Below are positions 52,662 to 60,969 of a stretch of 64,000 nucleotides of DNA, one piece after another. Origin of the DNA: an uncultured Bacillota bacterium (GTDB taxonomy: Bacteria > Bacillota_I > Bacilli_A > RF39 > UBA660); the NCBI GenBank assembly GCA_945867665.1, contig CAMBIR010000001.1:94168-158167 (forward strand), in the 5' to 3' direction. A program made the position numbers and the translations under genes. The notes under the pieces are model-generated. The model had not been told where the DNA came from, did no database searches, and saw only the letters and a list, made by a program, of their open reading frames with translations. The number at the start of each line of letters is the position of its first letter. Position 1 is the first letter of the stretch.

Positions 52662-53470
52662 CTTTTCAAGCCACCTTCTTCTAAATCTGTATTGGATATT
52701 AAATTTTTGTCATTAGCCAATGAAGCAAATTGTTGTTGTCTTATTGAATTGTCAATTTGTTCTTGCATTTTTTTTGATTCAAGTAATCTTTTTTTGCCAT
52801 CTTCCCAATGTTTTTTATATGCTGAAACAATTTCTGCTGGACTTTTATATTTTGTTCCATCTATTTCAAAGTTGTTAAATTTGCATAGATATCTTTGACC
52901 ACATATTTCTTGGGTTACATCGTCAATGGTCATTCCTGGCAACACTTCATATATTGCAATTGAATTTATTCTTTCTGCTCCATCAATTTCCGGCATTCCT
53001 CGTTTATCTGTTTTTGATTTCATAGATGTTGCTAAGGAGGATGCTATTTTATTTAACCTAGTCTGATTTTCAACATACTTCCTATATTCAAAAGAAGTTT
53101 TTTTAGAAATGTCCCTAATTATTGGTTCTATACTTTCTGGAGTTCCTTCTATACCAATACTATCTTCAACCCAAGGTTTTGCATTATCTTTATCCCAATA
53201 TAATTCATAGTAATTAGGATTTGTCGTAGCAACAAAGAGTTCTTTTTTATTATCATTCATTGAATATTGAATCTCTAAATATTCATTAGGAATCTTGTGA
53301 CTTGTCAAAGCAGCAATAGTACTTTGCATATCAGATGTTAATGAATCTATTCCGATGTCTAGTCCATTAGAAAGTTGTATTAACATGTCTTTAAAAAACT
53401 GGTCCCCCATATTTTTAGGAACTCCAATATCAAATTTTGAAATTTCTCCTGGTTGATTAACAAAAATCAT
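52658..53470 (-). CDS. Hypothetical protein of the accessory island (270 aa)
   Basis: A soluble protein beginning MIFVNQPGEISKFDIGVPKN. It contains a Gly/Asp-rich middle (EGTPESIEPIIRDISKK), one Cys pair (ICGQRYLCKFNNF) and a helical, Gln/Lys-rich C-terminus (ESKKMQEQIDNSIRQQQ). No membrane segment or known catalytic motif was recognised. It lies between a 78-aa and an 86-aa unknown gene on the same strand. Confidence 0.6.
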   Translation of the reverse strand: MIFVNQPGEISKFDIGVPKNMGDQFFKDMLIQLSNGLDIGIDSLTSDMQSTIAALTSHKIPNEYLEIQYSMNDNKKELFVATTNPNYYELYWDKDNAKPWVEDSIGIEGTPESIEPIIRDISKKTSFEYRKYVENQTRLNKIASSLATSMKSKTDKRGMPEIDGAERINSIAIYEVLPGMTIDDVTQEICGQRYLCKFNNFEIDGTKYKSPAEIVSAYKKHWEDGKKRLLESKKMQEQIDNSIRQQQFASLANDKNLISNTDLEEGGLKR

Positions 53471-53502
53471 ATTAACTCCATTTAGATTATAATAACGATT
53501 TA

Positions 53503-53739
53503 TTATCTTAATAATTGCTTTTCTATTTTTTCACTTAATTCAAATTGTAAAAATGCTGTATCATTTTCTTTATGACCAGTACAATAAGATTTGGTGATAA
53601 TTCCATTTTTTAAACAGTAAAGTAATAGTTCTTCAAAATTTTTACTACCTTCCGACCATTCTTTTGCAGCAATTTCATATTCGTTAACAGTCATTTCTGC
53701 TACGTCTATAACATGTCCATTATTATAATTTGTTTTCAT
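53503..53739 (-). CDS. Hypothetical protein of the accessory island (78 aa)
   Basis: A small protein with a central AAKEWSEGSKNFEELLLYCLKNGI segment followed by YCTGH. A Cys-x-Gly-His element after a short helix recalls small uncharacterised proteins of gut Bacillota with CxGH motifs; function unknown. First of three consecutive unknown genes between the frameshifted DUF1016 gene and ftsK. Confidence 0.55.
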   Translation of the reverse strand: MKTNYNNGHVIDVAEMTVNEYEIAAKEWSEGSKNFEELLLYCLKNGIITKSYCTGHKENDTAFLQFELSEKIEKQLLR

Positions 53740-53765
53740 TGATTATATCATATTTTTCCCTTATT

Positions 53766-54655
53766 TCACACCAATTCATATTCTCTAGCAATTATTCTCT
53801 CATCAGAGCAATATTTAATTACATACTCATTGTCTTGTTTACAAATAATTATTCCTACTGTATTATTTTCTTCAAACGTTTTTATATTCTTATCAATATA
53901 ATTCATATAAGTCATAATTTGTCCAGTGTGTTCTTTCTTTAACTCAGTTACTTTTAATTCTATAACTATGTAGCATTTATATTTAATGTTATATAGAAGT
54001 AAATCAATGTAATTGTATGTGTTACCTACTTTAATTTTATATTCATTGCCAACATAAGTAAATTTAGTGCCTAACTGATTTAAAAAATCATCCAGATTAT
54101 TTAATATTAATTGTTTTAACGCATATTCTGATAGTTCCTCATTTAATTCATTAGTTTGTATAATTATAGGATTTGGTATTAAATCATTAACTTTTAATTG
54201 TTCTTTAGTAATTAGTTTATTCTTAGTTTCTTCACTTAATCTATCATATTCTTGAGTTTTTATTCGTTCTTGTAATTGTCTTCTTGTTAAATTTTTCTTC
54301 TCACATATATCAATATAGTACATAATTGCATCTATGTTTTTAACTGTTAATAATTCTCTGAAATGGCTCCTACTCAATTTGGAACCCAGTGGGTTCCATT
54401 TTATGCTTGAAAAAATTTCATAAAATTGTCTCATGTACCTAAGATTTCTTTCATTATATTTTTTACCAACTTCAATCATTAGATTTTCAGAATATTGTTT
54501 AATTATATTTTTACCATATTCTTTACCTGCTTCACTTAAAAGTTTCCCAGTCTCAAAATATACACTAACTTTATGTCTATCTTTTGAATAGTCTTTTGCT
54601 CTATCATATATTTCACTTTTATTAGTTTTTCTTTTATCTCATTATAATAATTCAT
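53766..54655 (-). pseudogene. DUF1016/YhcG-type PD-(D/E)XK nuclease, N-terminal frameshift
   Basis: The intact part from 54479 (ATG) shows the family core: GKKYNERNLRYMRQFY, then the nuclease domain with YIDLLLYN and VIELKV (D and E-x-K). A good start with GGAGTAAG and ATG at 54655 opens MNYYNEIKEKLI but this frame soon stops; the expected continuation SEIYDRAKDYSKDRHKV...GKLLSEAGKEYG lies in a different frame, shifted inside an A-rich stretch near 54613-54620. So a single small indel splits the gene, unless it is a sequencing error or slippage site. Its first bases lie right behind the comEC stop. Confidence 0.75.
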
Positions 54656-54666
54656 CTTACTCCTTT

Positions 54667-56775
54667 CTATGGTATACATGTTTCTATTTTTAATCTATCA
54701 TTATTTATCTTAAACATTATGCTTCCATATTGATCCGTTCTATAAACTTTACTGTCTTGTAAATTATCTAATACACTATCATTTGGATGACCATACCGAT
54801 TATTCTTACCAACACTAATTATTGAATATTTGGGATTTATTTCATTTATAAATTCAATACTTGAGCTCGTTTTACTTCCATGGTGTCCTACTTTTAAAAC
54901 ATCTATATCTGGTAAATTATACTTATTTAATATTTCTTTTTCAGTAGTAATTGATGCATCTCCCATAAACATAAATTTATAGCCATTAAGTTCTGTATAA
55001 ATCACATTACTATTGTCATTTTCATTATCAAATTCTTTTGTTTGCAAAAAATATAATTTGTTTTTATCAATATTTAATTCTTTAATACATGAATAATATT
55101 TAATTTTCTTTTTATCTAAAACTTTAATTAGTTCTTTCTCTAAATCATTATATTCTCCACAATTAAAGATGACTTTTTCTATCTTTATATTATTAACTAA
55201 ATTAATTGCTTCACCCATATGATCAAAGTCACCATGAGTAAGAATTAAATAATCTAATTTTGTAACTCCTAGAGATTTTAAATAGGGAATGATTTTAGTA
55301 GAAGTGATTGTATTTGTTTCTTTAGTTGTTGCCCATTTTTCTTTTTGATAAGTTATTTTTCCTCCAGTATCAATTAAAATATTTGCCCTATTGTTTGGAT
55401 ATTTAATAAAAATGCAGTCGCCTTGTCCTACATCTAATATGGTTACTTGGAAATCATTTTCTAGATATGGATAAAAAAAGTGAAGCGATAATACTATAAT
55501 TAAAATCAATAAACATCCAGGCTTTTTGATAGCAAAAATTATGATGATGTAATAAATAATAACAATAATAATATTTGGTTTTAAAAAAATTAATTTTCCA
55601 ATATTGATTTGATAAAATAAATCATTTAAAAATTCTAAGATTTTAATCATAAAAGAATAAATAGGATAGATAACGGGAATAATCATTGTTATAAATGTTA
55701 AGGGAAAAACAACTGTACTAACCAAAGGAATCATGACTAAATTAAAGAGAATGGATAGAAAATTAATGCTCTGGAATTGATAAAGACAAATAGGAAGAGA
55801 AATTAAAAAACTTAAATATGAGACATAAAGACTTTGTTGCCATTTTTTAGAATATCCTGCTATTTTTCTTTTCTGTAAAAGAATAGATGTGCTAATTAGA
55901 TATGAGAATTGAAAGCCTACATCAAATAAAAGATATGGATTTAGTAGCGTAATTATTGATAATAGAAGAATGGATAAATCCAATTGTTTTATTTTCAGAT
56001 TAAAACAATAATTTATTCCTGTGATAATGAACGAAATGGTAGTTCGAAGAATTGATGCACTTTGATTGGTTAAATAAAGATAGAAAAGCAAAAATAAGGT
56101 AACAATACTATATTTTAGTTTGTTTTTATAGGTAAATTGACTCAAAAAATACATTATGATTCCAACAATAAAACTAACGTGCATACCAGAGACAGAAAAC
56201 AAATGAGAAATTCCACTTACCTGATATTTTTCTAGTTCATCTTTATCTAACGTTGTTTTATCTCCTAAAATAAAAGTTCGAAAATAACCAGTTTGATCTA
56301 TTTTGTCGATTCTTTTCTCTAAGATATTTTTTACTTTATAAAAAAGACTTTTATTTTTTTCTTGAATTTTTATTTCTTTGGCTTGAAATAAATAAAATAT
56401 TGATTCTTTTAAAAGATATTTTTTATAATTAAAACCATTCGGGATAGTATTATTCGCAGGTTCTTTTAAAGTGCCTACTAAAAAAATACGACTTCCTAAT
56501 TCTATTTTTTTCTCTTGAGTCAATTTTTCTAACTTGTTTTTAAAATAATAATGAACAATTACTTTTTCTCTTCCTTTTACTGTCATAGAAAGATGATCAC
56601 CATCAATTTTATATTTTAAAACGATTCCCTCTATCTTGGTTTCGTTAGGCTGATATTTGCTTGTTTTGGGAAAAAGATGGATTCTTAAAATTGCAAGGAA
56701 AAGGCAGAGAAGTAAAATTATTTTAAATAAATATTTAGACTGTAATATAGTCTTTAATTTTTTCGAATAAAGCAT
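54667..56775 (-). CDS. comEC: ComEC/Rec2 DNA-uptake channel
   Basis: Imports single-stranded DNA in natural transformation. 702 aa: N-terminal OB-like external domain, the competence helix bundle with FRTFILGDKTTLDKDEL and FSVSGMHVSFIVGIIMY, and a C-terminal metallo-beta-lactamase-type domain with LTHGDFDHMGEA, FMFMGDAS and VGHHGSKTS. Coding begins at ATG 56775 inside the end of comEA (41-base overlap) directly behind GGAG. ComEA precedes it as in other transformable Bacillota. Presence of both suggests competence ability, though other com genes are not in the window. Confidence 0.95.
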   Translation of the reverse strand: MLYSKKLKTILQSKYLFKIILLLCLFLAILRIHLFPKTSKYQPNETKIEGIVLKYKIDGDHLSMTVKGREKVIVHYYFKNKLEKLTQEKKIELGSRIFLVGTLKEPANNTIPNGFNYKKYLLKESIFYLFQAKEIKIQEKNKSLFYKVKNILEKRIDKIDQTGYFRTFILGDKTTLDKDELEKYQVSGISHLFSVSGMHVSFIVGIIMYFLSQFTYKNKLKYSIVTLFLLFYLYLTNQSASILRTTISFIITGINYCFNLKIKQLDLSILLLSIITLLNPYLLFDVGFQFSYLISTSILLQKRKIAGYSKKWQQSLYVSYLSFLISLPICLYQFQSINFLSILFNLVMIPLVSTVVFPLTFITMIIPVIYPIYSFMIKILEFLNDLFYQINIGKLIFLKPNIIIVIIYYIIIIFAIKKPGCLLILIIVLSLHFFYPYLENDFQVTILDVGQGDCIFIKYPNNRANILIDTGGKITYQKEKWATTKETNTITSTKIIPYLKSLGVTKLDYLILTHGDFDHMGEAINLVNNIKIEKVIFNCGEYNDLEKELIKVLDKKKIKYYSCIKELNIDKNKLYFLQTKEFDNENDNSNVIYTELNGYKFMFMGDASITTEKEILNKYNLPDIDVLKVGHHGSKTSSSIEFINEINPKYSIISVGKNNRYGHPNDSVLDNLQDSKVYRTDQYGSIMFKINNDRLKIETCIP

Positions 56776-57442
56776 CTCCGATACCTGATATTTCTTTTAA
56801 ATCTTCAATTTTGCTAAAGCTTCCATGTTCTTCTCGATACTGAATGATGGCTTCTGCCTTACTTGCACCAATTCCTGGAAGTTTATCAAAGTCTGAAGCA
56901 GTAGCAGTATTGATATTGATGATTTCTTGAATAGGTGTAGTGGTGTTAGACTCGTTATTTTCTTCATTTTTAGTATTATTATTGATACAAGCATCATTCT
57001 TTATTTTAGGACAAACACAAGTATTATCTATTTTGTTTATGGCTTGTCCATCCCGCATTGCTTTATTAATTTCTTCGTTGGTATAAACAATAATTACCAT
57101 TTCGTTTTGAACTTTTTTGGCTAAATTAATAGTTGTCGTATTAGCCTCTTCTAAAAGACCACCAGCAAGAGAGACGACATCAATTATTTTTTTATCTTTT
57201 TCTATTTCATATACTCCAGGGTTTAAAACGGCTCCTTTAATATCTACAAATACTTTAGTCTCCTCATCTAATGGTTGGTCTTTTTTTTCTTCTTGATTAT
57301 CTTTTTCTTCTTTAAAGATAAATTCTTCCTCTTTTACTTCATTTGTTTTACTTTCGTTAGATGTGATTATTCCAATTGAAATTACCAAAATTAGAACAAA
57401 TAGGATTAAACTAACCAAAACCCATTTTAATTTCTTTTTCAT
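56735..57442 (-). CDS. comEA: ComEA, competence DNA receptor
   Basis: Binds double-stranded DNA at the cell surface. 235 aa: membrane anchor (about 7-27), acidic linker, SLBB domain (VFVDIKGAVLNPGVYEIEK... about 70-130), a Cys-bearing spacer (CVCPKIKNDAC) and the helix-hairpin-helix repeat (ININTATASDFDKLPGIGASKAEAII... about 172-234). The three-Cys spacer is unusual for ComEA. Overlaps comEC. Confidence 0.95.
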   Translation of the reverse strand: MKKKLKWVLVSLILFVLILVISIGIITSNESKTNEVKEEEFIFKEEKDNQEEKKDQPLDEETKVFVDIKGAVLNPGVYEIEKDKKIIDVVSLAGGLLEEANTTTINLAKKVQNEMVIIVYTNEEINKAMRDGQAINKIDNTCVCPKIKNDACINNNTKNEENNESNTTTPIQEIININTATASDFDKLPGIGASKAEAIIQYREEHGSFSKIEDLKEISGIGDALFEKIKDYITV

Positions 57443-57624
57443 TTTTTACCTCCTCTAATTATATTATTCGCTTTTTTTTGACCAATTCCTTCTTGTTTAG
57501 TCAATTTTTTTATTTTTTTAAACTACTTTATTAGAATATTCTTTTTATGAAAGAGAAAATAATTGAAGTATTTTTGGTATAAAATAAAAATGCGGCTACA
57601 TATTATAAAGGGAGATGAAGATTG

Positions 57625-57780
57625 ATGAAAAAAACAAAAGTAAAATGTGATGTAGAAAATTGTAAACATAATGACTGTAATTGTTGTAATTTGGAAGAAT
57701 TAGATATTAGTTGCACATGTTCGGGATGTGATTGTCAGAATAAAGATGAAACAATTTGTAAAAGTTTTAAGGAAAAATAA
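57625..57780 (+). CDS. DUF1540 cysteine-rich small protein (51 aa)
   Basis: A short gene with GGAGATGAAG before ATG 57625. It begins MKKTKVKCDVENCKHNDCN and ends CKSFKEK. Ten cysteines in CxxxxC and CxxC arrangements resemble DUF1540, a family of probable metal-binding proteins common in spore formers. Role unknown. The region 57443-57600 upstream has no other gene, and a terminator shared with xerD follows. Confidence 0.85.
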   Translation: MKKTKVKCDVENCKHNDCNCCNLEELDISCTCSGCDCQNKDETICKSFKEK

Positions 57781-57807
57781 AAAAGTACATTAGTCGTGTA
57801 CTTTTTT
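57779..57807. terminator. Bidirectional terminator between DUF1540 gene and xerD
   Basis: AAAAAGTACA-TTAGTCG-TGTACTTTTTT with A/T runs on both sides, between convergent genes. Confidence 0.85.
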
Positions 57808-58723
57808 AGTGTCTTGGATGATATAAATTATAATTTTCTTTTAGAGTGATATTGTTTACATTCGTATAAATTTGGGTAGTAGAAAGATTGCTATGACCTA
57901 ATAATAATTGAATACTCCTTAAATCAGCACCGTTATTGAGAAGATGTGTGGCGAAAGAATGTCTTAAAAGATGGGGGGTAATGTTTTCTCTTAAATTTTT
58001 CTCTTGCGAAATTGTTTTTAATATTTTGAAAAATCCCTGTCTTGTCATTTCCCTTCCATGATTGTTTAAGAAAATAGAATCAGAAAAGCATTTCTTTTTT
58101 AGCGTATTTCGATAAGTATTTAAATAAAGTTTTAAATATTTTAAAGCAACATCTCCAATAGGAACAATTCTTTCTTTTCCACCTTTTCCTATTACTCTTA
58201 CAAAAGCATTTTCCATATCAATATCATTGATTTTTAAACTAACCAATTCGCTGACACGTAGGCCAGTTGCATATAATAATTCTAACATTGCTTTATTGCG
58301 ATAATCAAAGTTTGTTTTTAATGGGATATCTAGTAATTCTTCTACTTCTTCGATGGATAAAATGTTGGGAACCTTTTGATATGCCCTAGGAGAGGTTATC
58401 TGCTTGGTAATGTTTTCAAAGTGATAAGTTTTATTTAAAAAGAAATGAAAACTTTTAATGGCAGTGATTTTTCGCATAATACTTGCAACGGCATAATCCT
58501 CTTTATCTAATTTTTCTAAATAATCGATAAGATCATCTTTTTCTATGGTAGAATAGTTTTTATGTTTTTCTTTTTCTAGATAGTAAAGATAGTCTTTTAT
58601 ATCAAAAAGATAAGAGGAAATAGAATTTTCTACTAAATGTTTCATAGTGAAAAGATAAATTTGAAATTCTTTTAAAATTTTTTTATTTTCTTCTTTAAGA
58701 TTCATTTCTTCTATTTTTGGCAT
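57806..58723 (-). CDS. xerD: Tyrosine recombinase XerD/XerC
   Basis: Resolves chromosome dimers at dif. 305 aa: N-terminal SAM-like core-binding domain (about 12-105) and catalytic domain with all residues: Arg in TGLRVSEL, Lys in GKGGKERIVP, His-x-x-Arg in HLLRHSFATHLL, His in LLGHSNLSTTQIYT with Tyr as nucleophile. No integrase-type flanking att sites were seen, so a housekeeping Xer is likely. Divergent from tRNA-Ser. Confidence 0.94.
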   Translation of the reverse strand: MPKIEEMNLKEENKKILKEFQIYLFTMKHLVENSISSYLFDIKDYLYYLEKEKHKNYSTIEKDDLIDYLEKLDKEDYAVASIMRKITAIKSFHFFLNKTYHFENITKQITSPRAYQKVPNILSIEEVEELLDIPLKTNFDYRNKAMLELLYATGLRVSELVSLKINDIDMENAFVRVIGKGGKERIVPIGDVALKYLKLYLNTYRNTLKKKCFSDSIFLNNHGREMTRQGFFKILKTISQEKNLRENITPHLLRHSFATHLLNNGADLRSIQLLLGHSNLSTTQIYTNVNNITLKENYNLYHPRH

Positions 58724-58758
58724 ACTTCCATCTTCTTTCTAAAATTTTTTCTAAATTA

Positions 58759-58787
58759 TTGACAAGAGAATAAAAAAATAGTAGAAT
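58759..58787 (+). promoter_or_regulatory. Promoter of tRNA-Ser
   Basis: TTGACA (58759-58764) and TAGAAT (58782-58787), 17-base spacer, 17 bases before the tRNA. Confidence 0.85.
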
Positions 58788-58804
58788 GAGTACATAAGCG
58801 TTTT

Positions 58805-58895
58805 GGAGTGATACTCAAGAGGCTGAAGAGGCGCCCCTGCTAAGGGTGTAGACTGGGAAACTGGTGCGAGGGTTCAAATCCCTCTCACTCCGCCA
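58805..58895 (+). tRNA. tRNA-Ser (anticodon GCT)
   Basis: Class II tRNA with long variable arm: acceptor GGAGTGA/TCACTCC, anticodon loop CTGCTAA, variable arm near TAGACTGGGAAACTGG, T arm GTTCAAATC, discriminator G and encoded CCA. Reads AGC/AGT. Confidence 0.97.
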
Positions 58896-58908
58896 TATAT
58901 GTAGAAAT

Positions 58909-58934
58909 TTAATTCTTGGAAACAGGAATTTTTT
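58909..58934 (+). terminator. Terminator of tRNA-Ser
   Basis: AATTC.TG-GAAA-CA.GAATT followed by TTTTT shortly after the tRNA. Confidence 0.8.
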
Positions 58935-59007
58935 TATTCTCATTTTTCTTTTTTCATTCTAACATTGTTTTTTTTTGAAGTCAACTTAAAGAAAAGAAAA
59001 GGGTACC

Positions 59008-59568
59008 TTATTGATATCCTTTTTTCTTATATTCTTTATATAATTCTCGAAACCGATTAAAGTGAATAATCTCTCTTTGACGTAAAAATAGTAATGGGCC
59101 GATAATATCTGGATCCGTAGTTAAATTAATTAAATTTTCATAAGTTGCTCTAGCCTTTTCTTCAGCGGCCATATCTTCGGATAAATTCGCGATAGGATCT
59201 CCTACAGAAGCAAAATATCCAGTCGTAAAAGGAACACCAGTTGCATTGGTTGGAAAAATATCATTACCATGTTCAGTATAGAAAGTATCCAATCCTACTT
59301 CTTTTAATTCTTTTAAACTAGCACCTTTTGTTAATTGGTATAACATGGTACAAATCATTTCTACATGCCCGAGTTCTTCCGTTCCAATATCCGTTAACAA
59401 AGCCTTACCTTTATCATCCGGCATGGTAAATCTCTGGTTTAAATAACGCAAAGCAGCCGCTAATTCTCCGTTTGCTCCTCCATATTGTGTCACGATTAAA
59501 TGGGCCATTCTTAAATCTTTTTTCTTAATATTAATTGGATATTGCAAAGTTTTTATATATTTAAACAT
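59008..59568 (-). CDS. cotJC: CotJC, manganese-catalase-like coat protein
   Basis: A spore-coat protein with a ferritin-like Mn-catalase fold. 186 aa: YGGANGELAAALRYLNQRF, TEELGHVEMICTML and FLRQREIIHFNRFREL give the conserved Glu/His metal ligands. It follows the CotJA-CotJB fusion gene at two bases distance, the order of Bacillus cotJ operons. Confidence 0.95.
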   Translation of the reverse strand: MFKYIKTLQYPINIKKKDLRMAHLIVTQYGGANGELAAALRYLNQRFTMPDDKGKALLTDIGTEELGHVEMICTMLYQLTKGASLKELKEVGLDTFYTEHGNDIFPTNATGVPFTTGYFASVGDPIANLSEDMAAEEKARATYENLINLTTDPDIIGPLLFLRQREIIHFNRFRELYKEYKKKGYQ

Positions 59569-59569
59569 T

Positions 59570-60064
59570 TTATACTCCCTCCCATGGCCATGGACTATTA
59601 ATCCAATTCCAATCCTTACTATTTGGATTAATGTCTGATATGGTTAATGGGCCATACATATTTTCATACTTATTTTTTATTTGATTTTCAATTGCTAAGT
59701 ATTTTTTTAAAGTAGTTAACGTCTCTTTATCATTAGGGTTTGTATCTAAATAAAGATTTAAGTCAGTTATCGCAAATTTATATTGTAACAATTGATAAAG
59801 TAGAGCTTCTCTTTCATTAGTTGGATTTAATTTGCTTGGAGAATAATTTTTGTATTTATCATATAAATTATCAAAACTATTTCCTCGAATAAATCCTTCA
59901 TAAGGATCTAATAGCCTAGGACTATTCTTAGTCTCGCCTTTATCCAGATTCTGGTAATTAGGACTTACGCTAATATTGTTATAATTGGGCATTGCATTCA
60001 TGTAGTTAGGATTAGGTGTTATGTTATTCATGTAATTGAAATAATCAAATCCGTAATCATTCAT
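59570..60064 (-). CDS. CotJA-CotJB fusion, spore-coat protein
   Basis: 164 aa from ATG 60064 behind GGAAGTGATAAG. After an Asn/Tyr/Pro-rich N-terminus (about 1-50) comes a CotJA-like stretch (LLDPYEGFIRGNSFDNLY, about 55-72) and then a full CotJB domain (EREALLYQLLQYKFAITDLNLYLDTNP, ending NSKDWNWINSPWPWE). In Bacillus these are two separate genes upstream of cotJC. Fusion is my reading of the motif order. Confidence 0.8.
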   Translation of the reverse strand: MNDYGFDYFNYMNNITPNPNYMNAMPNYNNISVSPNYQNLDKGETKNSPRLLDPYEGFIRGNSFDNLYDKYKNYSPSKLNPTNEREALLYQLLQYKFAITDLNLYLDTNPNDKETLTTLKKYLAIENQIKNKYENMYGPLTISDINPNSKDWNWINSPWPWEGV

Positions 60065-60178
60065 TCTTATCACTTCCTAAAATAAAGTATGCTATTTGGA
60101 CTTTTGTGTATGGGCAAAAGGCTAAAAAGAAATTTACAATGAATGCCCTGCTGTGATAAAATGATGTTGAGGTGTAAA

Positions 60179-60757
60179 ATGAAAAGTGTTACTGAGAATG
60201 TTTATTCTTTTTTCATTAAAAATTCAAAATTTATTGGGTTAGTTTTTCCTATACAAGATAATAAAGATACTGTCTTTTACATAAATTATGTGAAAAATAC
60301 TTATAAGGATGCTACACATTACTGTTATGCTTATATCCTAGATAATATCCGATATGCATCGGATGACGGTGAACCTAGTGGTACAGCTGGGATACCTATT
60401 CTTCTTGTTTTGGAAAAACAAAATTTAAATCATGTTTTATGTATTGTTGTGCGTTATTTTGGTAAAATAAAATTAGGAGCTGCTGGATTAGTTCGAGCTT
60501 ATACAAAAGCAACAACAGAAGCTTTAAAAAACCATGTTATTGTTCTTGAAAAAGGATATTTAGTAAAATTAGTTTGTACATATCAAAATTTAAAAATGAT
60601 TGATTTCTTTTTAAAAGATAAAAAGATAGTTCATAAGGATTTTCAAGAAAAAATTACTTATGAAGTAGAGATTTCAGAAAAAGATTTTCCTAAGTTAAAA
60701 AGCTTAAATTATGAGGCGTTGGAAGTCATTCGAGAAATTTATTTAAATTCAAAATAA
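60179..60757 (+). CDS. yigZ: YigZ/IMPACT-family protein
   Basis: 192 aa. The N-terminal UPF0029/IMPACT domain shows FIKNSKFIGLVFPI, ATHYCYAYIL, SDDGEPSGTAGIPIL and VVRYFGKIKLGAAGLVRAY; the C-terminal alpha/beta domain follows. GAGGTG before ATG 60179 sets the start (longer frame from 60143 rejected). Family function is not settled (translation-control or protein-turnover roles were proposed). Monocistronic. Confidence 0.94.
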   Translation: MKSVTENVYSFFIKNSKFIGLVFPIQDNKDTVFYINYVKNTYKDATHYCYAYILDNIRYASDDGEPSGTAGIPILLVLEKQNLNHVLCIVVRYFGKIKLGAAGLVRAYTKATTEALKNHVIVLEKGYLVKLVCTYQNLKMIDFFLKDKKIVHKDFQEKITYEVEISEKDFPKLKSLNYEALEVIREIYLNSK

Positions 60758-60969
60758 TATGAATGAATTTAATTTTTCTACTTATAATATGTACTAATTT
60801 AAAAAAAATTATACGAAAGATAAAGATAAAAGTAAACTCTTCATCAGTACTTTTCAATTAAAAAAATATGTTCATTTTTTTGGAAATTATTGCGTATTAT
60901 ATTTCATTTAACTTCGTTTATACTAATAATGTAATCTGGTGAAAAAGATTAATGAAGGAGATGGATTTG

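Noticed and set aside
57806-58895. Xer recombinase next to tRNA-Ser as an integrase/att site of a mobile element
   Set aside because: No duplicated tRNA 3' end, excisionase or phage genes are seen; the protein looks like housekeeping XerD.
60880-60940. Sigma-G promoter for spoIVB
   Set aside because: A TATACTA element is present, but no -35 element at the right distance could be supported.
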